64,000 bases of DNA, from the NCBI GenBank assembly GCA_019347575.1, contig JAHWKY010000013.1, positions 62,001 through 126,000 of the forward strand, written 5' to 3'. The notes beneath the pieces were generated by a model that had not been told where the DNA came from, made no database searches, and was given only the letters and a program-made list of their open reading frames with translations. Both the position numbers and the translations under genes were made by a program. Source of the stretch: Actinomycetota bacterium (GTDB lineage: Bacteria > Actinomycetota > Nitriliruptoria > Nitriliruptorales > Nitriliruptoraceae). Below, piece after piece: positions 40,784 to 48,104 of the stretch (position 1 is the first letter of the stretch; each line of letters opens with the position of its first letter).

Positions 40784-41188
40784 TCAACGGTTCGAGTGCC
40801 ACATCAGGACCGGGAACGAGACCTCACCCTCACCTTCTAGCGAGACGCGAACCTCGTACTGTCCGGTGGTTGGCAGCACCACATTCTCGAACTCGACGGT
40901 CATAGGTAGCTGCAAGGGCCAGTCGTCGGGTACGCCGTCGGGCCAGCGGTCGAGGCTGAACAGTCCGTCCGCTCCCGCGATGATGTTGCCGCCAGGGTCG
41001 ACCATCTCGGCGGACCACGCCGTCATCCGGTCGTCTGCGAAGACAGAGAAGACGAGCACGACGGCTAGCTTGTCGAGTTCGACCGGAGTCTTCCGAAGCC
41101 CAAGGTCGTTCCAACCCGCCCCCGCGGCCCAGAAGTGACGGCCGCGCAGCTCGGCGCCACGCGCCATCGTCACGAACTCGAGCTGCAC
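40784..41188 (-). CDS. Hypothetical protein, possibly DUF6941-like (cargo)
   Basis: A 134-residue soluble protein with a beta-rich pattern: QLEFVTMARGAELRGRHFWA, LAVVLVFSVFADDRMTAW, then PMTVEFENVVLPTTGQYEVR. The opening resembles a small family of actinobacterial proteins (DUF6941) by memory. It lies 1 nt after the next upstream reverse gene, so these are one operon. Function unknown; being on phage cargo next to Fic suggests an accessory or defence role. Confidence 0.55.
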   Translation of the reverse strand: MQLEFVTMARGAELRGRHFWAAGAGWNDLGLRKTPVELDKLAVVLVFSVFADDRMTAWSAEMVDPGGNIIAGADGLFSLDRWPDGVPDDWPLQLPMTVEFENVVLPTTGQYEVRVSLEGEGEVSFPVLMWHSNR

Positions 41189-41189
41189 G

Positions 41190-41687
41190 TCAGCCCGATC
41201 CCAGCCCGACGAACCCCTGACCGATCTCGATGCCTGCTCGGCAGTTCTCGAACCGGCTGCTCATCATCGTCATGCCACCGATAACCAACCTGTCCGGCTC
41301 CACGGTGATGCGGTCGCCTCCAGAGGTGAAGAACGATCCCTGGTCGACGACGACCTCGTCCCGGGACTCGACCGAAGCGTGGAACACGACCTGATCCGTG
41401 GCTCCATCGGTCAGCGACAGATCGCTCGGGGACGTGGTGATCGTGTATCGGTCCTCGGGGTTGAACGTCCATGCGTTCCGTCGGAGCCGAGCGACGTGCG
41501 TGCCCTGCTCGTCGTACAGGTCGGCGGTGAGGAGCAGCTGCCGGTCCTCGCGGACTTCGAGGAAGATCTGGGGTTCTCCCCCCGCCAGGAGGATCGCGGG
41601 GGTGTTGATGAACTCGTTGGAGCCGAACACGAGACGCTTGAGCGGTCGTGCATCACGGGGTGTTGGTACGTCGTCGGGTTGCTGCAT
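41190..41687 (-). CDS. Hypothetical protein (cargo)
   Basis: A 165-residue protein of alternating beta strands: LKRLVFGSNEFINTPAILLA, EPQIFLEVREDRQLLLTADL, then ATDQVVFHASVESRD. It has similar size and strand density to its downstream neighbour, so the two may share a beta-sandwich fold. ATG 41687 is preferred over 41732 because AGGAG lies upstream at a usable distance. No family recognised. Confidence 0.55.
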   Translation of the reverse strand: MQQPDDVPTPRDARPLKRLVFGSNEFINTPAILLAGGEPQIFLEVREDRQLLLTADLYDEQGTHVARLRRNAWTFNPEDRYTITTSPSDLSLTDGATDQVVFHASVESRDEVVVDQGSFFTSGGDRITVEPDRLVIGGMTMMSSRFENCRAGIEIGQGFVGLGSG

Positions 41688-41718
41688 TGAACTTGAACTC
41701 CTACTGGGAGATGACGGC

Positions 41719-41883
41719 TCAGGCGCTGCCACTCGACCCGTGCGGCTGGGCTGGGCTCCTGAGCCAGGCGTACGCCTCCGCCAGTTGCAGCACCTTCAGC
41801 GGGAAGGTCTCCTTCTCCAGTAGATCAAGCACGTGACGCACGACGTCATTGTGCAGATCCCCGAGCTTTCGCTCCTCAGCCAT
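41719..41883 (-). CDS. 54-residue helical protein (cargo)
   Basis: A short reverse-strand frame, ATG 41883 to TGA 41719. The product is acidic and helical (EERKLGDLHNDVVRHVLDLL, then LKVLQLAEAYAWLRSP). It heads the three-gene reverse operon divergent from Fic. Its size and first place fit an antitoxin or regulator, but this is inferred only from layout. Confidence 0.5.
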   Translation of the reverse strand: MAEERKLGDLHNDVVRHVLDLLEKETFPLKVLQLAEAYAWLRSPAQPHGSSGSA

Positions 41884-41949
41884 CTACGCCTTCTTCCATC
41901 GGTTAGGTCTCGCGTAGGCTACCGTCTGAACTGGACAACCGCACGGACA

Positions 41950-41978
41950 TCGACATGGACAGGTAACTGGTCTACAAT
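41950..41978 (+). promoter_or_regulatory. Promoter of the Fic gene
   Basis: TCGACA at 41950-41955 and TACAAT at 41973-41978 with a perfect 17-nt spacer. The start codon lies 28 nt downstream of the -10 box, and a GAAGGG ribosome site precedes it. This is the best sigma-70 promoter match seen in the cargo region. Confidence 0.75.
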
Positions 41979-42005
41979 CTTCCCTCCGTCGCGAAGGGCA
42001 TCTGA

Positions 42006-43190
42006 ATGAGCAACGCGGCATTGCTACGGCGGTACCAGGAAACCCATCCATGGATTGACTTCACAGCCGACCTCAAGGCGTTGAGTCACAAGACATGGAT
42101 GCTGATCGGTGAGGCGCAGTCGAAGTGCGAACACATCGCCGGGGTGCCGTTGAAGCCGATGGAGCAGGACTCCCTCAACAACATCTATCTGTCGAAAGGT
42201 GTCCACGGCACCACGAGTATCGAAGGCAACACCCTCACCGAGGAGGAAGTTCTCAAGATCATCGAGGGCGACCTGGACCTTCCTCCGTCGCGGGAGTACC
42301 AGCAGCAGGAGATCGAGAACATCCTCGCCGCCTACAACCACATCATCGGTGATGTGGTTCATGGGCGAACGCTGGAACTCACGTCCGAGCGGATCAAGAT
42401 GTTCAACCGCATGGTCCTGGAGGAGACCGAGCTGCGGGACGGTGTCACCCCGGGACAGTTCCGCACCGACCAGGTAGGGGTTATGCGCTACCGAGCCGTC
42501 CCCGCTGAAGATGCGGAGTACCTCGTCGACCGCATGTGTCAATGGCTCCAGGACCTCCAGGTCGTCGACGACGAGATGCGCTTCGCGATCGCCGTCTTCA
42601 AGTCGATCCTCGCGCACCTGTATCTCGCATGGATCCACCCCTTCGATGACGGCAACGGCCGAGTCGCTCGACTCATCGAGTTCCAGCTGCTTATCGAGGC
42701 CGGCGTCCCCGTCCCCGCTGCTCACCTGATGAGCGACTTCTACAACCTGACCCGTGATCGCTACTACATCGAGCTCGACCGCACATCTACCCGACAGCCG
42801 TACTCCGTCGACGGGTTCCTTCACTACGCGATCCAGGGGTTCGTTGACCAGCTTCGCGACCAACTTCAGTTCGTCCGGGGGTTCCAGATGCGTGCGACGT
42901 GGGAGAACTTCGTCCACGGGGCACTCGGCAAGAAGAAGGAGACGCCAGCCCGGCGCCGTCAGAAGCATCTCGTCTTCGACATGCCGCACGACCAGCCGGT
43001 GACGCGCGACGAGATCCCTGATCTGAGTCCTCGGCTTGCGCGCGAGTACGCGGACAAGACGAGGAAGACCGTTACGCGCGATCTCACCGCCCTCTCGAAA
43101 CTTGGGCTGGTCGTGCGCCGGGAGAAGGGCTGGATTCCGAACATCGCGGTGCTCGAAGGTTTCCTGCCACTCACCCATCCAACCGACTAG
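42006..43190 (+). CDS. Fic family protein AMP-transferase with N-terminal inhibitory motif and C-terminal HTH
   Basis: A 394-residue protein. The inhibitory motif TTSIEGN (T/SxxxEG) lies at residues about 66-74. The active site is HPFDDGNGRVAR with catalytic H211, a complete HxFx(D/E)GNGRxxR. Residues about 315-390 form a winged-helix-like part (LAREYADKTRKTVTRDLTAL then SKLGLVVRREKGW). Fic enzymes move AMP (or other nucleotide parts) onto target protein hydroxyls. This layout is the class II, self-inhibited type common in bacteria. It has its own promoter. As phage cargo it may be a toxin, a signalling enzyme or a defence factor. Confidence 0.93.
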   Translation: MSNAALLRRYQETHPWIDFTADLKALSHKTWMLIGEAQSKCEHIAGVPLKPMEQDSLNNIYLSKGVHGTTSIEGNTLTEEEVLKIIEGDLDLPPSREYQQQEIENILAAYNHIIGDVVHGRTLELTSERIKMFNRMVLEETELRDGVTPGQFRTDQVGVMRYRAVPAEDAEYLVDRMCQWLQDLQVVDDEMRFAIAVFKSILAHLYLAWIHPFDDGNGRVARLIEFQLLIEAGVPVPAAHLMSDFYNLTRDRYYIELDRTSTRQPYSVDGFLHYAIQGFVDQLRDQLQFVRGFQMRATWENFVHGALGKKKETPARRRQKHLVFDMPHDQPVTRDEIPDLSPRLAREYADKTRKTVTRDLTALSKLGLVVRREKGWIPNIAVLEGFLPLTHPTD

Positions 43191-43393
43191 CCGTCGTCGC
43201 GGCGGGAGCCGTGTTCCTCGGCGTTGCCCCACTCGATCCGGTCGACCCTCCGGGACGGGTAGCTCGTCTCGCCGCCGTCGTCGCGGCGGATGCGGACCCA
43301 GTCGCCTTCGAGCGCGACCTCGACGTCGTGCAGGGTCTGAGGGACCGACTCCTGTTCCTTGTTCCAATAGACGGTGGCGGTACGGAACTGCAT
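43187..43393 (-). CDS. 68-residue protein at the prophage end
   Basis: A small protein (FRTATVYWNKEQESVPQTLH, EGDWVRIRRDDGGE, TSYPSRRVDRIEW) with strand-rich character. ATG 43393 is 5 nt from a perfect AGGAGG, so it is preferred over the longer start at 43459. The end overlaps the Fic end by 4 bp in convergent orientation. It is the last gene before the attachment site. Function unknown. Confidence 0.65.
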   Translation of the reverse strand: MQFRTATVYWNKEQESVPQTLHDVEVALEGDWVRIRRDDGGETSYPSRRVDRIEWGNAEEHGSRRDDG

Positions 43394-43469
43394 GATGACC
43401 TCCTGGTCGCTGATGTGATGTGGTGCGAGTATCAGGCGCGTTGGGTGGTCCCTCGCCACACTTGCCGCC

Positions 43470-43530
43470 TAGGGTGATTCACGCACCCTGGACCATCGAG
43501 GTGTCCTCTTCATCGATGAGCTGCTCGAGG
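43470..43530. other. Right attachment region (attR) inside comM/yifB
   Basis: The comM-like coding sequence appears here abruptly: codons from about 43485 read TLDHRGVLFIDELLEVPR, matching a comM Walker B segment, while an in-frame TAG lies at 43470. Upstream is prophage sequence. The crossover core must lie within or near this interval. The exact core needs the left junction. Confidence 0.75.
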
Positions 43531-44120
43531 TGCCCCGCGGTGTCTCCGACCACCTGCGTCAGCCCCTCGAGAACGGCTACGTGACGATCACGCGGACGAA
43601 GGCCACCGTGCGGTTCCCGGCTGAGGTCCTGCTCGTCGCGGCGACCAACCCGTGCCCTTGCGGGCACCTCGGTTCGCGGAGGCGGGCGTGCCGTTGCCGC
43701 CCGGACGAGGTGAAGCGCTACCGCAACCGGCTGTCGGGTCCGCTGCTCGACCGCATCGACCTGCAGGTCGAGCTCGGCCCGGTCGAGGAGTCCCGTCTCA
43801 CCGGCCCCCCCGACGGCGAGGAGAGCCACGTGGTCGCCGAGCGGGTCGCCGCCGCACGGGCCGTCGCTCGCGACCGGTGGGGAGCCGGCGCGCTGAACCG
43901 TGGCGTGCCCTCGTCGCGTGTCCGCGAGACCGCGGAGCCGGGCGCGTTGCGGACCCTCGCCGCGGCGATCGAGGCCATGGGGCTGTCGGCGCGAGCCTTC
44001 GACCGCAGTCTGCGGGTCGCCCGGACGATCGCCGACCTCGCGGGCCGTGACACGATCGGCACCGACGACGTCGAGGAGGCAGTGGCTTACCGGCTGCGCG
44101 ACCTCACGTCGGTCGCGTGA
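43485..44120 (+). pseudogene. comM: comM/yifB C-terminal fragment (cut by prophage)
   Basis: The remaining part of the host ComM/YifB AAA+ helicase. It starts just before the Walker B strand (GVLFIDELLEV), continues with LLVAATNPCPCGHLGSRR and the Mg-chelatase-like C-terminal domain (LSARAFDRSLRVARTIADL), and ends with AVAYRLRDL. The N-terminal half with Walker A is missing and should be left of the prophage. ComM drives branch migration in natural transformation. GTG 43530 could start a 196-residue product, but it cannot be active without Walker A. The end overlaps dprA by 4 nt, the normal host arrangement. Confidence 0.9.
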
Positions 44121-45244
44121 GCGCCCCCTGGGGGGACATCGCCGCGCCGGGAACGGACCCCGCGGTCCTCGAGCGGCTCGTGGCGACGATCGCGCGGCGC
44201 GGCGGTACCTCTCCCCTGGTCAAGCACGCCGTGGAGCTGGCGATCACCGAAGGCTCACTCGACCCCGACGACCTCCTCGACCGCATCGCACCCCCGACCA
44301 CCCTCACCGAACGCCAGAGCATCATCCCGGTCGTGCGCCTGTGGCGGCAGCTGGGCGTGCGGGCGGCGGCCGTCGGCGATCCGGCCTACCCGTGGCGGCT
44401 CGCCCGCGGCTGGCCCGAGTCCGGCGCCCCGCCGCTCCTCGCGTGGCGTGGTCCGGCGGCTGGCATCCCCGACGTGCCGGCCGTCGCGATCGTCGGGGCG
44501 CGACGCGCGACCGGCTACGGAACTGCGATCGCCGCGTGGATCGCCGAGTCGGCGGGGCGCGCCGGTGTGCTGGTCGTCAGTGGGGGAGCTGTGGGCATCG
44601 ACGCCGCGGCCCACCGGGCTGCGCTCGGCACGTCCGGAGCGACCGCGGTGGTGCTCGGCTGTGGCCACGACGTTCGCTACCCGCGACCACACGCGACCGT
44701 GGGCGGGCTGTTCGATCAGGCCCTCGAGGCGGGTGGGGCGCTCGTGTCGGAGTACCTGCCCGGCGTGGAGCCCAAACCGCACAACGTGGTCGCGCGCAAC
44801 CGGGTCGTGGCGGGGATGGTCGACGCGGTCGTCGTGGTCGAGGGCAGCGACCGTTCCGGCTCTCTCCGGACCGCCGCCGCGGCCGCGGCCCTGGATGTGC
44901 CCGTCCTCGCGGTGCCCGGCGACGTACGCGCTCCGGGGTCCGCCGCGCCGCACCGTCTACTGGCCGAGGGAGCCGCTCCGTGCACGGGTCCGTCTGACGT
45001 GCTCGACGCCCTGGGACGGTCCGAGGTGGATCACGACCGTCCGGCGCAGACACCGTCGCCGTTGCCGGAGCCGGTGCACGCGGAGCTGGCTCGGCGCTGG
45101 CCGCGGGCGGTGGCGGTCGACGAGCTCGCGGCGATCACCGGCACGCCTGCCGGTCAGCTGCTCGCCGCGCTCACGCGGGCGCGGGTCGCCGGCTTCATCG
45201 CCGAGTCGGCCGAAGGTGTCCGGTTGTCGCGCGCCCCGCGGTGA
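44117..45244 (+). CDS. dprA: DNA processing protein DprA
   Basis: A 375-residue DprA. The Rossmann-like core has AVAIVGARRATGYG, SGGAVGIDAAAHRAAL, GCGHDVRYPRPH and the signature ARNRVVAGMVDAVVVVEGSD. An N-terminal helical part and a C-terminal winged-helix-like part are present. DprA protects incoming single-stranded DNA and loads RecA in natural transformation. The GTG start overlaps the comM fragment. Because it normally depends on translation and transcription from comM, the prophage may have changed its expression. Confidence 0.95.
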   Translation: MSAPWGDIAAPGTDPAVLERLVATIARRGGTSPLVKHAVELAITEGSLDPDDLLDRIAPPTTLTERQSIIPVVRLWRQLGVRAAAVGDPAYPWRLARGWPESGAPPLLAWRGPAAGIPDVPAVAIVGARRATGYGTAIAAWIAESAGRAGVLVVSGGAVGIDAAAHRAALGTSGATAVVLGCGHDVRYPRPHATVGGLFDQALEAGGALVSEYLPGVEPKPHNVVARNRVVAGMVDAVVVVEGSDRSGSLRTAAAAAALDVPVLAVPGDVRAPGSAAPHRLLAEGAAPCTGPSDVLDALGRSEVDHDRPAQTPSPLPEPVHAELARRWPRAVAVDELAAITGTPAGQLLAALTRARVAGFIAESAEGVRLSRAPR

Positions 45245-45247
45245 GCC

Positions 45248-46099
45248 TCAGGCCTCGTCGGCGGCGGCCGTCAGGTACGGGACCCAGGCTCCGTCGAGGA
45301 ACGACGCGATGGTGGGTACCAGGCGCCCGGGGAAGGTGCGCAGCTCGGCCACCGACCACGCGCGGACGAGCTCGGCGTTGGGTAGCTCGCGGACCAACGC
45401 GGACGCATCGTCGATGGGGTGCAGCAGATCTGCTGGGTGGCCGATCACCAACGTCGGAACCTCGATGCGCTCGCGGTCGCGACGGCTCGGGGCGATCTGG
45501 CCGGACGTGAGTCCGTGCAGCACGGCGGCCATGCTGCGGGGATCTGCCGAGGCGAGGTCGAGCAAGGCGTCGAACGCGTCGTAGCCGGTCCGGGGGAGGC
45601 GTCGGACCAGCGAGGTGACCACCCGGGCCGTGCGCGTCCCGTAGCGCAGCGCGATCAGGAGCGGCACGAACAGCAACGTAGCCGTGACCCCGCCCCGCTC
45701 CAGCACCGGCATCTCGAGCAGCAACGCACGTACGCGGTCGGGGAAGTCGTTCGCGACCTGGAGCGCCACGTTCGCACCGAGGGAGGTACCGCCGACGACC
45801 GCCTGGGCGACCTCGAGGTGGTCGAGCAGCCCCACGACCTGCTCAGCGTAGAACTCGATGCGGTGATCGAACGCGTACGGCGATCGGTCGCTACGGCCAT
45901 GCCCCAGCAGCTCGAGGAGCACGACCCGGTGCCCCTCGGCGGCGAGGCGACGGGCGATCGCGCGGTTCATCCCCGAGCCCAGCAGCAGCCCGTGGAGGAA
46001 GACCAGCGTGTGGGGGCCCTCGCCGTGCACCTCGTAGACCAGCCTGTGACCGTCGTGCACGAACCACTGCGGCTCCGGCGGGGATGCGGACGCTGGCAC
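45248..46099 (-). CDS. Alpha/beta hydrolase
   Basis: A 283-residue hydrolase with oxyanion region VFLHGLLLGSGMN, nucleophile elbow GGTSLGANVAL, and an acid in HPADLLHPID. The usual C-terminal catalytic His in a GH-type motif is not obvious; the C-terminal end reads AELRTFPGRLVPTIASFLDG, as in some actinobacterial homologues. GTG 46099 was chosen because it follows GGAGGG; the frame extends to 46198. Substrate unknown. It is convergent with dprA. Confidence 0.85.
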   Translation of the reverse strand: MPASASPPEPQWFVHDGHRLVYEVHGEGPHTLVFLHGLLLGSGMNRAIARRLAAEGHRVVLLELLGHGRSDRSPYAFDHRIEFYAEQVVGLLDHLEVAQAVVGGTSLGANVALQVANDFPDRVRALLLEMPVLERGGVTATLLFVPLLIALRYGTRTARVVTSLVRRLPRTGYDAFDALLDLASADPRSMAAVLHGLTSGQIAPSRRDRERIEVPTLVIGHPADLLHPIDDASALVRELPNAELVRAWSVAELRTFPGRLVPTIASFLDGAWVPYLTAAADEA

Positions 46100-46242
46100 G
46101 TCTCCCTCCGTGGTGGGACGTGACCGTAGGGTACCGGTGGCCCGGTGCTCCCTCGCACAGGTCACATCAAGCGGGCACTGCTCTTGACAACAGTTCACAA
46201 CTACAACAGCATGTGTCTCGGGGGACGGTGTGAGGATGCGAG

Positions 46243-47199
46243 ATGCCGGAGGCGACAGCGGCGGCGGGATCGCCGCTGCCGCCCGCGTGGGCGGGCGCGA
46301 TCGACGCCTTCATCGGCTACCTGACGGCGGAGCGTGACCTCAGCCCGGGCACGGTCACCGCCTACCGTCGTGACGTGCGCGACCTCGCCCGGTGGTGCAG
46401 CGACCTCGGCATCGAGCATCCCGGCGAGGTCGAGCTCGTGGTCCTGCGCCGGTACCTCGCCCACCTCGCCGGCGCGGGCTACGCCCGCTCGACCATGGCC
46501 CGCAAGGCCAGCGCGCTGCGGACGTGCTTCGCGTTCCTGCGCCGTCGCGGCTACGTCGACCGTGACCCTGCCAACCTGCTGATCACCCCCAAGCAGGGGC
46601 GGGCACTGCCGCGTGTCCTGCGCCCCGATCAGGTCGTGGCGCTGCTCCTGGCCCCCGACCCCACGTCGCCGACGGGCCTGCGCGACCGGGCGCTGCTCGA
46701 GTTGCTGTACTCGTCCGGAGCGCGGGTGTCGGAGGCGTGTGCGCTCGACCTGGCCGACCTCGACCTCGCCGAGGCGCAGGTGCGGCTGTTCGGGAAGGGC
46801 CGCAAGGAACGCATCGTCCCGCTCGGAGAGCCGGCCATCGCCGCGCTCGACGCCTACGTCGTGGGCGGCCGCCCCGAGCTCGCGACGGGAGCCGAGCCCG
46901 CGCTGTTCCTCAACACCCGCGGCGACCGGCTCGGACCCCGCGACGCGCGTACCGCCGTCACCGCCGCGGCTCGCACTGCTGGGCTCGGTCGCGTGACGCC
47001 CCACACGCTCCGGCACAGCTACGCCACCCACCTGCTCGAGGGTGGCGCTGACCTCCGTGCCGTCCAGGAGCTGCTCGGTCACGCCTCGCTGCAGACCACC
47101 CAGCGCTACACCCACGTCTCCCGTGGTCGCCTGGTCGAGGTCTACACCGCCGCCCATCCGCGTGCCGGTGTACGGCCTTCGACGGGAGGGGGTGGGTAG
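46243..47199 (+). CDS. xer: Tyrosine recombinase XerC/XerD type
   Basis: A 318-residue recombinase. The N-terminal SAM-like part has ERDLSPGTVTAYRRDVRDL. The catalytic residues are Arg in SGARVSEAC, HxxR in HTLRHSYATHLLEGG, His in LGHASLQTT and Tyr in RYTHVSRG. In actinobacteria xer sits between dprA and whiG, so this is the host chromosome-dimer recombinase rather than the prophage integrase. A TTGACA upstream at 46184-46189 hints at a promoter, but no good -10 was found. ATG 46243 has GAGGA 8 nt upstream. Confidence 0.93.
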   Translation: MPEATAAAGSPLPPAWAGAIDAFIGYLTAERDLSPGTVTAYRRDVRDLARWCSDLGIEHPGEVELVVLRRYLAHLAGAGYARSTMARKASALRTCFAFLRRRGYVDRDPANLLITPKQGRALPRVLRPDQVVALLLAPDPTSPTGLRDRALLELLYSSGARVSEACALDLADLDLAEAQVRLFGKGRKERIVPLGEPAIAALDAYVVGGRPELATGAEPALFLNTRGDRLGPRDARTAVTAAARTAGLGRVTPHTLRHSYATHLLEGGADLRAVQELLGHASLQTTQRYTHVSRGRLVEVYTAAHPRAGVRPSTGGGG

Positions 47200-47200
47200 C

Positions 47201-48004
47201 ATGAGCGCGGCCCTCGCCGGTACCACACGTGGAAGGAGCGGCGTGGATCCCGAGATCCGCGCGTTGTGGGAGCGGTTCAAGGAGACGGGCGACCCCGGGC
47301 TTCGCGAGCAGCTGATCCTCAACTACGCCCCGCTCGTCAAGTACGTGGCGGGGCGCGTCGGCGTCGGGCTCCCCAACACCATCGAGCACCACGACCTCGT
47401 GTCGTACGGCATGTTCGGGCTGATGGACGCGCTCGAGCGCTTCGACCTCGGGCACGGCGTCAAGTTCGAGACCTACGCGATCACCCGCATCAAGGGCGCC
47501 ATCATCGACGAGCTCCGCTCCGTCGACTGGGTCCCGCGCTCGGTTCGTACCAAGTCCAAGCGCATCGAGCGTGCGGTCGCCCGCCTCGAGCACCAGCTCC
47601 AGCGGACACCCACGGACGAGGAACTGGCCGACGAGCTCGAGGTGAGCGAGGATCAGCTCGCCGACATGCTGCAGCAGGTCTCCCTGGTCTCGATGGTGGC
47701 GCTCGACGAGACGTTCGACATCGGTGACGGCGACCGCGTCCCGTTGAAGGACACCATCCAGGACCAGCTCATGCCTGACCCCGAGGCCACGGTCGACGAC
47801 GCGGAGATGAAGCGGCTGCTGCGGGACTCCATCACGCGTCTCAGTGAGCGTGAGCAGAAGGTGCTGGCGCTGTACTACTTCGAGGGTCTCACGCTCGCGC
47901 AGATCGGCGACATCCTCGGGGTCACCGAGTCCCGGATCTGCCAGATCCACACGAAGTCGGTCATGAGCCTGCGTGCCAAGCTCACCGAGCGCATCCAGGG
48001 CTAG
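47201..48004 (+). CDS. whiG: RNA polymerase sigma factor, WhiG/FliA type
   Basis: A 267-residue sigma factor. Region 2 includes YGMFGLMDALERFDLGHGVK and YAITRIKGAIIDELRSVDW; region 3 includes RTPTDEELADELEVSEDQLA; region 4 includes SEREQKVLALYYFEGLTLAQ. The WhiG/FliA group controls sporulation or motility genes; in this conserved locus the actinobacterial copy is called whiG. ATG 47201 was chosen because it follows GGGAGGG; a longer frame starts inside xer. The exact regulon in this organism is unknown. Confidence 0.92.
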   Translation: MSAALAGTTRGRSGVDPEIRALWERFKETGDPGLREQLILNYAPLVKYVAGRVGVGLPNTIEHHDLVSYGMFGLMDALERFDLGHGVKFETYAITRIKGAIIDELRSVDWVPRSVRTKSKRIERAVARLEHQLQRTPTDEELADELEVSEDQLADMLQQVSLVSMVALDETFDIGDGDRVPLKDTIQDQLMPDPEATVDDAEMKRLLRDSITRLSEREQKVLALYYFEGLTLAQIGDILGVTESRICQIHTKSVMSLRAKLTERIQG

Positions 48005-48104
48005 ACAGGTGACGCGCTTTCCACACCCTGCGTGGACGTCGGCGTCTCGTTCCCTTGGGTCCTGAGTACGGTGACCACCGTCGCGGGGGCGGCGGAGGGG
48101 ATCC

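Larger units (their letters stand above)
1..43484. mobile_element. Prophage, right-hand 43 kb (left end outside window)
   Basis: A continuous block of phage early, replication, packaging, head, tail and lysis genes, followed by cargo genes. It ends inside the host comM/yifB gene near 43,485. The virion genes follow the usual siphophage order: TerS, TerL, portal, MuF-like, scaffold, decoration, capsid, connectors, tail tube, chaperones, tape measure, tail tip, fibre, lysis. No integrase, excisionase or repressor is visible, so these must lie left of the window. The late genes look intact, with no frameshifts in virion genes, so the element may be inducible. The exact right end within 43,470-43,530 cannot be fixed without the left junction. 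Confidence 0.93.

Noticed and set aside
40684-40905. Forward frame of 73 codons from GTG 40684 (QLGLVNWIEAPDRPAEVDVD)
   Set aside because: The first 40 residues look protein-like, but the frame then runs antisense into the reverse gene at 40,784-41,188 and becomes basic; at best a fragment.
46243-47199. Tyrosine recombinase as the prophage integrase
   Set aside because: It lies 2.7 kb beyond the attachment site, in the conserved host order dprA-xer-whiG, so it is the host Xer recombinase.
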